A DNA stretch of 36,766 bases from Saprospiraceae bacterium (GTDB taxonomy: Bacteria; Bacteroidota; Bacteroidia; Chitinophagales; Saprospiraceae). The position numbers and the translations under genes were made by a program. The stretch is taken from NCBI GenBank assembly GCA_020631635.1, contig JAHDGW010000004.1, positions 1 through 36,766 on the forward strand, in the 5' to 3' direction. This document shows, in pieces, positions 26,821 through 35,531 of this stretch (positions are counted from its first letter, which is position 1; every line of letters begins with the position of its first letter). The notes under the pieces were generated by a model. The model was given only the letters and a program-made list of their open reading frames with translations, was not told the DNA's origin and did no database searches.

Positions 26821-29800
26821 CTATCCTTTAGGTTGACTATTTTGGTATTGTCTGATATCGTACTGGCCGAGTAGATCTTTCATTCTTTGTGCAAATTCAG
26901 GATCTTCTAGCTTTTCTACATTCCTTAAAATATCATTTGCTGATCTGAGCGAATATTGGAAATCTTCTTGAAAACTACTGAAATCAGATTCATCTAAGCT
27001 TTCAAAAAAGTATAGCTTCTCCTGTGTAAGATTTGCTAGTATTTCTATGTGTTCTTTAGCATTTTCATAATCCTTAGCTCTAATCATCACATCTATGAAT
27101 GGAAAGATCGTAGAGTCGTATTGGAAATTGAAATTAGGGAATGCATCAAAGTATTTATTGGCTAGAGCAGTCGCTTTTTCGTGTTTTCCATTTTCTGAAA
27201 GATCAACAGATGCCCGCAGTATACTCATCTTCATAGCCTGTATTTCTGCTCCATAACTAGGGTTGATGTAGAGATCTTCTTTATCAAAATTACCCCATTT
27301 CCACTTATTCATGACATTGTCATACAGCTTATCAGAATCGACTCGTCCATTTCCATAGATGTAAAGATCACGATCACTTTTTGATTTTACGGGTATGAGT
27401 CTCAGACCAAGTCCCTCCAGTTGTAGATAATCATCTAGTCCCATAAGCTTTTCAGGGTTAGAGGTGATCGCAAAGTATATGGGCCTATCATTGATATTAC
27501 TAGCAATGATATCAAGTACTCCAAGCTCAGCTTTGGTAATGTAACGTTCACGAGTCTTGAATGTTACAGGTATTTTTTCGACTACATTAGCCGTATCTCT
27601 AGGGGTAAGCAAACCATTTTGAAAAGCTTTTGATTTATCATAAGGGATAGCCAGTTTACGAGTTCTGATGGTGTATTGCTCTACCTTATTGCCCTTACGA
27701 TCAGTTCCTCTCATGATACCACGATCACCGGCTATGAATTTCAGTTCGGCCAGTGCATCTATTCGTTGATCTTTATTTGCTTCTTGAGGATCATGCATAA
27801 ACCACATTTGGTTACGTTTGATACCACGATATGCCTCCTTAGGTATAGTCATTTTTAGTCCGTCTGACTCATTGACCTTCCAAGTCATTTTTTCAATGTA
27901 CCAATCTACCGCTATCAGACTTAAGTTGACTACTCTTACATCTGTCCTTATATTTTCTACTTCTTGTGCATACCATAGCGGGTAAGTATCGTTGTCACCA
28001 TAAGTAAATATGATCGAGTTGGGCTCGCAACTTTCAAGGAAGTTGGATGCATAATCTCGAGAACCATAGTGCTCACTACGATCATGATCATCAAAGTTTT
28101 CGCTAAGCATAAGTGCAGGGGCTAAGAGACCTAGTGCCGCTGCAACTCCAAAGGAGGCCATAGAAGGGATACTTGCGATGTTTTTCCTCAATATTTGAAA
28201 TATACCTACCACTCCTAGACCGACCCATATAGAATAGGCAAACATAGATCCTGCCAGTACGTAGTCACGTTCCCGAGGTTCATTTGGTGGTTGATTGGAA
28301 TATAAGATAATACCTATACCTGTGATCAAGAATAGTATAAGCAAAGCTGTAGCATCTTTTCCTTTCGATTTGAAATGAAAGAATAAGCCTATAAGCCCTA
28401 TCAAGAACGGAATAAAGTAGTAATGATTAGTTGCTTTTGAGTATAGCGAGTCTGGTTTGAATTCGCTATCGTATAGTCTAGCGTCATCTATAAAAGATAC
28501 TCCTGACTCCCAGTGACCGCTACGTTTATCCCATGGATAATATCCTTGGTCGCCATTTTGCCTACCGATAAAGTTCCATGCAAAATATCGCCAGTACATC
28601 CAGTTAAACTGATAGCTGAGCATAAATTTGATATTGTATGCATAACTTGGTTTTCCTTTTCCCGCTTCGTTAAGATATTTTCGCCATTCTTGATGTTGAG
28701 CTCTTTTCTCACTATGACCGATTCTTGGGAATAGTATTTTGTCTTTACTATCAAAGTTCATACTGAACTTCTCATCCACTTTTTCATATCGACCATTGAG
28801 TCGACCCAGCCGATCTTCTCGCTCTATTCCTTTGGGCTCTCCTAAGTATGTAGGTCCGTGGAGTAGTGCTCTTTCTCCATATTGCTCTCTATTGAGATAT
28901 GGTAGCAGCCTAGTAGCGTCACTAGGTACATTCATATTGATCGGTGTATCCGCATTGGCTCTTATTACAATCACTCCGATGGTAGAAAAGCCCATGATCA
29001 CCATGACGCTCATCATGGTAAATAGCTGGAGTTCGTGTAGATTTCTTTTATGGGCATACCTCAATAGAGCAAACGTACTACCGCCTAAAAGTAAAATCGT
29101 AGGTATGATACCTGTATGGAATGGAAGCCCCATACTATTGACCATTGGTATCTCAAAGAATTTCCAAATGCCAGGAATACCGGCAATGATACCTTTCATG
29201 ACGAATACTACAGAGATGGCACCGATGACCATACTTAATAATGCTCCCAGTAAGGTAGTTTTTTCATATTTTTTATAATAATATAAAAGTGCTACTGCAG
29301 GGAACGTGAGTATACTCAGTAAGTGAACTCCTATCGATAATCCAGCGCTTAATGCCACAAATACAAGCCAACGATCATTGGACTTAGTATTTGGTAGATC
29401 ATACCATTTGATAGATGCCCAAAACGTAAGTATGGTAAAGAAAGTAGACAATGCATACACTTCACCCTCTACCGCACTAAACCAAATAGAGGTACAGAAA
29501 GCTGTAGTCAAACCACCTACAAGCCCTGCCGCGGCTAGGGTAAATAACTCGGATTGAGAAAGTACCTCATCTGTTTTGATTATTCTTTTACCAAAGATCA
29601 TAGTGATCTGTGCCACAAGTCCAGCTCCAAAAGCAGTAAAAATACCCGACATTAAATTAATGGAAAAGGCTATGTCAGCGGGGTCATTGGAGATTAATTC
29701 TGCTACATAAGTAAAGAGCCTACCAATCAGCATAAATAAAGGTGCTCCAGGTGGGTGAACTACCTGTAACTTCTGCGCTCCGAGAATGAACTCTCCACAA

Positions 29801-29904
29801 TCCCAAAGGCTACCAGTACGTTCGGCAGTAAGAAAATATACTACTGCAGCAATAACAAATACCGTCCAGGAAATAATTCTAGAGATTCCTTTAAATGAGG
29901 TCAT
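26821..29904 (-). CDS. DUF2723-family multi-TM protein (TMEM260-like, predicted GT-C fold)
   Basis: 1027 aa; 'GSLWDCGEFILGAQKLQVVHPPGAPLFMLIGRLF', 'EGEVYALSTFFTILTFWASIKW', 'YGDNDTYPLWYAQEVENIRTDVRVVNLSL' typical of Bacteroidota DUF2723. Confidence 0.92.
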   Translation of the reverse strand: MTSFKGISRIISWTVFVIAAVVYFLTAERTGSLWDCGEFILGAQKLQVVHPPGAPLFMLIGRLFTYVAELISNDPADIAFSINLMSGIFTAFGAGLVAQITMIFGKRIIKTDEVLSQSELFTLAAAGLVGGLTTAFCTSIWFSAVEGEVYALSTFFTILTFWASIKWYDLPNTKSNDRWLVFVALSAGLSIGVHLLSILTFPAVALLYYYKKYEKTTLLGALLSMVIGAISVVFVMKGIIAGIPGIWKFFEIPMVNSMGLPFHTGIIPTILLLGGSTFALLRYAHKRNLHELQLFTMMSVMVIMGFSTIGVIVIRANADTPINMNVPSDATRLLPYLNREQYGERALLHGPTYLGEPKGIEREDRLGRLNGRYEKVDEKFSMNFDSKDKILFPRIGHSEKRAQHQEWRKYLNEAGKGKPSYAYNIKFMLSYQFNWMYWRYFAWNFIGRQNGDQGYYPWDKRSGHWESGVSFIDDARLYDSEFKPDSLYSKATNHYYFIPFLIGLIGLFFHFKSKGKDATALLILFLITGIGIILYSNQPPNEPRERDYVLAGSMFAYSIWVGLGVVGIFQILRKNIASIPSMASFGVAAALGLLAPALMLSENFDDHDRSEHYGSRDYASNFLESCEPNSIIFTYGDNDTYPLWYAQEVENIRTDVRVVNLSLIAVDWYIEKMTWKVNESDGLKMTIPKEAYRGIKRNQMWFMHDPQEANKDQRIDALAELKFIAGDRGIMRGTDRKGNKVEQYTIRTRKLAIPYDKSKAFQNGLLTPRDTANVVEKIPVTFKTRERYITKAELGVLDIIASNINDRPIYFAITSNPEKLMGLDDYLQLEGLGLRLIPVKSKSDRDLYIYGNGRVDSDKLYDNVMNKWKWGNFDKEDLYINPSYGAEIQAMKMSILRASVDLSENGKHEKATALANKYFDAFPNFNFQYDSTIFPFIDVMIRAKDYENAKEHIEILANLTQEKLYFFESLDESDFSSFQEDFQYSLRSANDILRNVEKLEDPEFAQRMKDLLGQYDIRQYQNSQPKG

Positions 29905-30042
29905 ATATGGCTAATTAAATTGTATCAATATTATTCCAATAAAAACGCTACAAATGTAATAATATTCTCATGCAAGAATGGGGCTTTGGAGATGCGAGTA
30001 CTATTAGGGTAATAATAAACATAATCTACCGTGAAATATAGA

Positions 30043-30050
30043 TAACTTTG
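30043..30050 (+). promoter_or_regulatory. Bacteroidota -7 promoter element TAACTTTG
   Basis: Perfect TAnnTTTG 4 nt upstream of the ATG at 30055; no clear -33 TTG. Confidence 0.4.
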
Positions 30051-30054
30051 CACC

Positions 30055-30204
30055 ATGTTATTGAAATATCTAGTACTGGCTAGCATCGTTTATTTTATCT
30101 ACAGACTGTTTTCTGTTACAAAAAAAATAAATGAGGCTAAGCGCAATGCGCAGGATAAACAGGAGCCAGAAGTATTTACTGATTATGAAGAGCTTGATGA
30201 CTAA
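30055..30204 (+). CDS. 49-aa single-TM small protein, DUF4834-like: MLLKYLVLASIVYFIYRLFSVTKKINEAKRNAQDKQEPEVFTDYEELDD
   Basis: Below the ORF-track cutoff; N-terminal TM, KxA/Q-rich linker and acidic 'DYEELDD' tail, overlapping the start of the downstream gene. Confidence 0.7.
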   Translation: MLLKYLVLASIVYFIYRLFSVTKKINEAKRNAQDKQEPEVFTDYEELDD

Positions 30205-30889
30205 ACTTATGAACGAAAAATTCCGTATTTCTGACCAAATCATTGAGTCCAACAATCAATTTTTATTAGCCAATAAGCCATTTGGTATACCCGTGCAAGA
30301 TGACCTGACTGAAGATGCCTCATGGACTACAATGGTCAGAAACTACTGTAAGCATAAGGTGCATCTGATTACGCGTCTAGATAGACCCGTGGGTGGTATT
30401 ACCTTGTTTTCTAAATCAGCTCAAGGTAATGCTCATCTCAATAACTCAAAGTTGGTCAAACGATATATTGCGATAGTAGAAGGTAAACTAGAAGCAAAGA
30501 AGTGGACTACGCTGAGCAATCAGATATTTCATGATACGAAGCTAAAGAAGGCATTTATAAATCCTAAAAGAGGACAGGCAGCCGATCTTAAATATCGATC
30601 CCTGCAAGTTTTAGATCGATACACGATTGTCGAAGTAGAACTCATATCTGGGAGATTTCATCAGATCAGAGCACAGCTTGCTCATCTGGGTCATGCTATC
30701 AAAGGAGATGTAAAGTATGGTGCTCGTAGGTCCAATAAGGATAGGAGTATTCACTTATTTGCGTATCACATCGAGCTTACGCATCCCGTATCGCAAAAAT
30801 CTATGAAGTTTAAAGCAACTTTACCTAGTCATGATGCATTATGGCTGAGTGCTTTTAATCTTTTAAATAAGGAGGAAGATGGAAAATAA
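30197..30889 (+). CDS. RluA-family RNA pseudouridine synthase (track start 30131; ATG 30197 is more likely)
   Basis: 'HLITRLDRPVGGITLFSKSAQGNAHLN', 'ISGRFHQIRAQLAHLGHAIKGDVKYGA'. Confidence 0.93.
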   Translation: MTKLMNEKFRISDQIIESNNQFLLANKPFGIPVQDDLTEDASWTTMVRNYCKHKVHLITRLDRPVGGITLFSKSAQGNAHLNNSKLVKRYIAIVEGKLEAKKWTTLSNQIFHDTKLKKAFINPKRGQAADLKYRSLQVLDRYTIVEVELISGRFHQIRAQLAHLGHAIKGDVKYGARRSNKDRSIHLFAYHIELTHPVSQKSMKFKATLPSHDALWLSAFNLLNKEEDGK

Positions 30890-31925
30890 AGAGACCAAAA
30901 GAACAGATGTCAATAAGCTTGGTGAATTTGGCTTGATCGATCACCTGACTCATGATATTGTACTACAAAACAAATCGAGTAGGAGAGGTATTGGAGATGA
31001 TGCTGCGGTCATAGATCATGGAGACTTACAGACAGTTGTATCTAGTGACATGCTGGTAGAGGGTATACATTTTGATATGATGTATACACCACTGAAGCAT
31101 CTCGGGTATAAGTCTGTCATCGTCAATCTATCAGACATCTACGCCATGAATGCTAGACCGACACAGATTACGGTATCTATTGCTTTTTCTAACCGCTACT
31201 CTGTAGAGGCAATCGATGAATTATACGAAGGCATATTATTGGCATGTAAGCTGTATAATGTGGATCTAGTAGGTGGAGATACCACTTCTTCTCCTAAGGG
31301 TTTGATTATCAGTATCACGGCTATCGGGGAGGCAAAAAACGAAGATATCGTATATCGAGATGGTGCTCAGTCGGGAGATATCATCTGTGTAAGTGGTGAT
31401 CTAGGTGCAGCTTACTTAGGCTTACAAATACTCGAACGAGAAAAACAAATATATCTCGAAGCTCCTCAGGTACAGCCAGATCTTGAAAATCAAGAGTATT
31501 GCCTCCGTAGATTCTTGAAGCCAGAAGCAAGAAAAGATACGATTGAGTATTTCGCTAAACATGGATTTAAACCCACATCGATGATAGATATATCTGATGG
31601 TCTGGCCTCAGAATTATTTCATATCTGCAAGCAATCAGACGTAGGTGCATATATTGAAGAAGACAAGGTGTCTATACAACCTGACGCATATCAGCTGGCA
31701 CTCAAGTTTAATGTCAATCCTATCACTTGTGCTCTCAATGGTGGAGAAGACTATGAGCTCTTATTTACCGTGAAGCCTGACGATTTGGAGAAAGTAAGAT
31801 TTATGCCAGGTGTTTATCTCATCGGTGATATTTTGGATAAGAAAGAGGGAATAAACCTCCATAGCTCAGGGGGAAATATTTATCCACTAGAGGCACAAGG
31901 ATGGCAGCACTTTAAAGCGGAGTAG
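30879..31925 (+). CDS. thiL: Thiamine-monophosphate kinase
   Basis: 'RRGIGDDAAVID', 'VVSSDMLVEGIHFDMMYTPLKHLGYKSVIVNLSDIYAMNARPTQITVSIAF', 'DLVGGDTTSSPKG', 'NGGEDYELLFTV'. Confidence 0.97.
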   Translation: MENKETKRTDVNKLGEFGLIDHLTHDIVLQNKSSRRGIGDDAAVIDHGDLQTVVSSDMLVEGIHFDMMYTPLKHLGYKSVIVNLSDIYAMNARPTQITVSIAFSNRYSVEAIDELYEGILLACKLYNVDLVGGDTTSSPKGLIISITAIGEAKNEDIVYRDGAQSGDIICVSGDLGAAYLGLQILEREKQIYLEAPQVQPDLENQEYCLRRFLKPEARKDTIEYFAKHGFKPTSMIDISDGLASELFHICKQSDVGAYIEEDKVSIQPDAYQLALKFNVNPITCALNGGEDYELLFTVKPDDLEKVRFMPGVYLIGDILDKKEGINLHSSGGNIYPLEAQGWQHFKAE

Positions 31926-32550
31926 TCTGTTTTTGTGACTTACAATCGTATGGTATGAGCACTATTATCCCTGAAATATTGGCTTGATCTATAGGTAATT
32001 TTCGATGGGCCTCTATTTGTGCCTCAAAAATCATCTCTAGTGTTGAAAATATTTTCTCTACACTAGTTTCACGACTGATGCCAAGATGTATTATTGCCTT
32101 ATTGGGTGCCTCACTGTAATAAGACTTATTACCAAAATTTATTATAAATTCTGCAATATCTTCTTTGGGTTTAAGAGATTGCTCATGAGGACATTCATCT
32201 GAGATTATATTTCTGAATATATTTCTGCTTTTGATTTTTGAAATATCTCCACAAGGAAAGTATTCATTAAGGAGTAGGGGTATCCAATACTGTCCATGAG
32301 TTTTTATAGAGTTTTCTATCTCAAAAGTTTCGGAATTAACGGCACAATACAGACTCTCGGAGCTGCAGTCATCTTGATAGATATATTTTTCCAAGAATCC
32401 ACCGAAAGTAAGTTTTCTATTAGAAGAGATTGAAACTAATTGATTAGAAGACTCGAATCTAAGATCAACACTCTTATGCTTCTTAATAGGATAGAGATTG
32501 CAACTCGCGGTAAAAGCAAGGATCAACAATATAGAATGCCACATCTTCAT
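31912..32550 (-). CDS. Putative lipoprotein of unknown function
   Basis: 'MKMWHSILLILAFTASC' lipobox; no family recognised; further Cys residues. Confidence 0.7.
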   Translation of the reverse strand: MKMWHSILLILAFTASCNLYPIKKHKSVDLRFESSNQLVSISSNRKLTFGGFLEKYIYQDDCSSESLYCAVNSETFEIENSIKTHGQYWIPLLLNEYFPCGDISKIKSRNIFRNIISDECPHEQSLKPKEDIAEFIINFGNKSYYSEAPNKAIIHLGISRETSVEKIFSTLEMIFEAQIEAHRKLPIDQANISGIIVLIPYDCKSQKQTTPL

Positions 32551-32584
32551 AGATATAAGATGAGCTTTAGTGACTTATTGGTGC

Positions 32585-33277
32585 TTAATTGATCGTAAAC
32601 CGAATATATTTGATCGTCAGCCCTTTGGCAAGGTGCATGCGTTCATAGAAGGTTTTGTATTCTAGTTCTGGATATACTAGCTCTGAGGCATAGATGTCAT
32701 CATTGTGATAAATGATATTGACACCATCATACTCTGATAGTACTTCCATTGTATAATCATAGAGTTGTACCTCATCAGTCTTGAGATGTATAATAGCGCC
32801 AGGCTTTAAGATCTTTTTGTAACGATCTAGAAAATTAGGTGAGGTAAGACGTCGATTTTCTTTACTTTCTCTTAGAAAAGGATCTGGAAAGGTAATCCAT
32901 ATTTCATCAACCTCATTTGGTTCGAAGAAATTTCCGATTTGCTCTATTCTTGTACGTAAGAAGGCAACGTTTTCTATTTTCTCCTCGAGTGCATCAGTAG
33001 CGCCTTTCCATATACGAGCACCTTTGACATCTACACCCATGATATTATGACCAGGATATGCTCTTGCCAGAGACAGGGCATAGTCACCCTTACCACAAGC
33101 CAGCTCTAGTGTAAGTGGGTTGTCATTACCAAAATGATCGCTTTTCCACTTTCCTTTCATCTGCACGGTATCTGTCGCCGATTTGTGTAGTATGGGAATT
33201 AATGGATCAAAATTTTCATACACGTGTGGGTATTTGAGTAGATCGGCAAATTTCCCAAGCTTATTTCTGCGACTCAT
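32585..33277 (-). CDS. trmB: tRNA (guanine-N7-)-methyltransferase
   Basis: 'LELACGKGDYALSLARAYPGHNIMGVDVKGARIWKGATDAL', 'VDEIWITFPDPFLRESKENRRLTSPNFLDRYKKILKPGAIIHLKTD'. Confidence 0.97.
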   Translation of the reverse strand: MSRRNKLGKFADLLKYPHVYENFDPLIPILHKSATDTVQMKGKWKSDHFGNDNPLTLELACGKGDYALSLARAYPGHNIMGVDVKGARIWKGATDALEEKIENVAFLRTRIEQIGNFFEPNEVDEIWITFPDPFLRESKENRRLTSPNFLDRYKKILKPGAIIHLKTDEVQLYDYTMEVLSEYDGVNIIYHNDDIYASELVYPELEYKTFYERMHLAKGLTIKYIRFTIN

Positions 33278-33299
33278 ATCAGCGGTTGATTTAAGACTG

Positions 33300-33330
33300 C
33301 AAAAGTATACGCATTTACCTGATATTCCAA
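33300..33330 (-). promoter_or_regulatory. Bacteroidota sigma-ABfr-type promoter for trmB
   Basis: On the minus strand: TTG (33330-33328) - 20 nt - TACTTTTG (33307-33300), matching TTG/TAnnTTTG spacing, 23 bp upstream of the ATG. Confidence 0.6.
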
Positions 33331-33428
33331 TCTCTTTGTATATCCTTCATGCTTAGTATTGGGTTACTTGCTCAGTAATATTAATTTTGTGGCTTGTAAA
33401 GTAGCTTTATAGGCATACACAATGACAA

Positions 33429-34337
33429 TTGATGCGTTTAGGTATGGTGAAATGTATACGCTACGAGAAAATGAATATCATGAGATTTAAAGTACTATTA
33501 CCCTTATTCTTTTTTGTATTCGGTACACTATTGTTGCAAGCTCAAGATTACAACATAGGAGTAAGAGCAGGGCTCAACTGGTCGAAGCTTGGTGGAGCAC
33601 TAGAAGAAGGGGAGACCGCTAGTTTCCAAGATGGATTTCACTTTGGGATCAACTTTACTTGGAACTTTACGGATCGTTTTGGTCTCAGGGGAGAAGTTTC
33701 ATATACTCAAAATGGTCATAAAAAAGAGTATTCAGGACCAAGCTACTTCATCATACATAGTGCTGATTATGTAGATGAGGGAACACTGAATAGTTACTTG
33801 CTAGAGCAATCTAATGCCAGTATCGGTCTTCCATTCACGGCACATGTACGACTGAGTAAAAAATGGGAAGTCTTTGGGGGTGCCTATACTAATTTCATTT
33901 TTGGTCCTACTGCTGTGGGTTCTCTCGATTATGATAGTACTGTCGCAGTTGGTGATATTGTGATTATTCAGTCTTTAGATTATAATTATTTCGATGATGT
34001 CGCCTTAGAAGGAAACTTTATAGTACCCGGTGTAGACATTATAGTCAATGGTACTAACCTCGTTACTATCCCTAAGATTGCAGGAGCTTACTATCAATTT
34101 GATGAAGTAGAGGAAAACTTATTTAAGGTTATTGATATAGGTCTTGTAGGAGGATTTTCATATTATTTCAATCCGGGTTTTTATGCGTCGGCACGAGCAG
34201 AGTATGGCTTCAGAGATTTGACACGTAGAGCATCTGATGTATCACTTAGAGAGCTCAATAGTGGTAATGGATTTATCCTAAGAGATGACAATGATACACA
34301 TCTTGGTATGCAGTTTTCTCTAGGATTTAAGTTCTAA
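33429..34337 (+). CDS. Outer-membrane beta-barrel protein (PorT-like fold family); signal peptide starts at internal MNIMRF/MRF
   Basis: 'LLLQAQDYNIGVRAGLNWSKLGG', alternating amphipathic strands, C-terminal 'THLGMQFSLGFKF'. Confidence 0.85.
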   Translation: MMRLGMVKCIRYEKMNIMRFKVLLPLFFFVFGTLLLQAQDYNIGVRAGLNWSKLGGALEEGETASFQDGFHFGINFTWNFTDRFGLRGEVSYTQNGHKKEYSGPSYFIIHSADYVDEGTLNSYLLEQSNASIGLPFTAHVRLSKKWEVFGGAYTNFIFGPTAVGSLDYDSTVAVGDIVIIQSLDYNYFDDVALEGNFIVPGVDIIVNGTNLVTIPKIAGAYYQFDEVEENLFKVIDIGLVGGFSYYFNPGFYASARAEYGFRDLTRRASDVSLRELNSGNGFILRDDNDTHLGMQFSLGFKF

Positions 34338-34896
34338 ATTTGATGAAAATTCCCAGAGGAGGAATGGTGACTAGCGAAAAATCATCGATGAAATCGAATA
34401 GCAATACCGCCTCTGTACCTATGGCTACATGAGGATTTATCCTATACTCCGCCCCTAGTCCAAAGCCTATACCGAAATAAGCATCATCACTATCTCTGCC
34501 AAAAGGATCGAGCGGCTGATCTTGATCTATATTGAGGCTACCTCCAGAGAGTATCATCTGATAGTTTTGGTACCAAGTCCAATGCTCACCCGCATCTCTA
34601 CGCTTTTCAAAACCTATAGCAAGATTTAGAAAACTATCATCTATAAAATCATCTTGATTGGAGTCTATATTAGCCCCAAGTGTAAGCAAAAATCCTCTGT
34701 TATTATTAAACCGTTTGTAGCTAAAGCCAAATGGTCCGTACGGAATATCATTGGAGCCAAATGGTATCATTTTACTGATCAGAGAGGTGGTGTTGAGGCC
34801 ATATTCGGCATAATCTTGCGAGGGTCGTTCATCGTTTTGCCCTACCAGCATAATACTCATGGCTGTCAATATGATCGTGGATATAATAGACCTCAT
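34327..34896 (-). CDS. Uncharacterised exported protein, predicted small beta-barrel; paralogue of the next gene
   Basis: Signal peptide ending ~'LVGQNDE'; alternating amphipathic pattern; 'GFGLGAEYRINPHVAIGTEAVLLFDF'; aligns by eye with 34893-35531. Confidence 0.75.
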   Translation of the reverse strand: MRSIISTIILTAMSIMLVGQNDERPSQDYAEYGLNTTSLISKMIPFGSNDIPYGPFGFSYKRFNNNRGFLLTLGANIDSNQDDFIDDSFLNLAIGFEKRRDAGEHWTWYQNYQMILSGGSLNIDQDQPLDPFGRDSDDAYFGIGFGLGAEYRINPHVAIGTEAVLLFDFIDDFSLVTIPPLGIFIKFRT

Positions 34897-35531
34897 GATT
34901 TACCTAATTTGATAATGAGATAAAATGATTGAGGTGCCATCATAGAAAAATCATAGTCTAATGAGTTTTCTGAAAAATCTTGACTCGGATCGAAGGAAAA
35001 TTCTGTGGTTTCTCTATTGTAGCTACCGGAGAGCAAAAAAGCTAGCTCAAACTCAAAGGCTATGCGCTGGCTTATTTTGAAATGACAACCTATAAAAGCC
35101 CGTGGACCTATAAGTAGATCAGTGCTGACCAAGGAGATATTATCTGCACCTATGAATGAGCTACTTCTCACATATTGTGCTTGAGTAAATAGGTCTAGTC
35201 CATAAATAAGATCGATCCATGATTCTATCTTTTTTCGTCTCTCTCTTCCTACTCTAAAAGATAGAGTATTGTCTTCTAAACTTCGAAATTCGTCGGTATT
35301 GAGATTGAGGTCAAATGCAAAACCATATCGAGTAGCTTTATTTCCTTTTACCCTTTTGATGGTAAACGGTACATCACTATTTTGGATATTATCATTGTTG
35401 ATAAACATGCTCAGAGCTTGAGTCATATTAAAACCAAGTTCCGTATGTTTTTCGTCATTTTGAGACCATAGGCTACATTGGACCCAAGATGATAGAAGTA
35501 AGGTAAGGGTGATTAACTTGTTTAGTCTCAT
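34893..35531 (-). CDS. Uncharacterised exported protein, predicted small beta-barrel; paralogue of the previous gene
   Basis: 'SLWSQNDEKHTELGFNMTQALSMFI...FTIKRVKGNKATRYGFAFDLNLNTDEF' matches 'MLVGQNDERPSQDYAEYGLNTTSLISKMI...FSYKRFNNNRGFLLTLGANIDSNQDDF'; 4-nt overlaps on both sides. Confidence 0.75.
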   Translation of the reverse strand: MRLNKLITLTLLLSSWVQCSLWSQNDEKHTELGFNMTQALSMFINNDNIQNSDVPFTIKRVKGNKATRYGFAFDLNLNTDEFRSLEDNTLSFRVGRERRKKIESWIDLIYGLDLFTQAQYVRSSSFIGADNISLVSTDLLIGPRAFIGCHFKISQRIAFEFELAFLLSGSYNRETTEFSFDPSQDFSENSLDYDFSMMAPQSFYLIIKLGKS

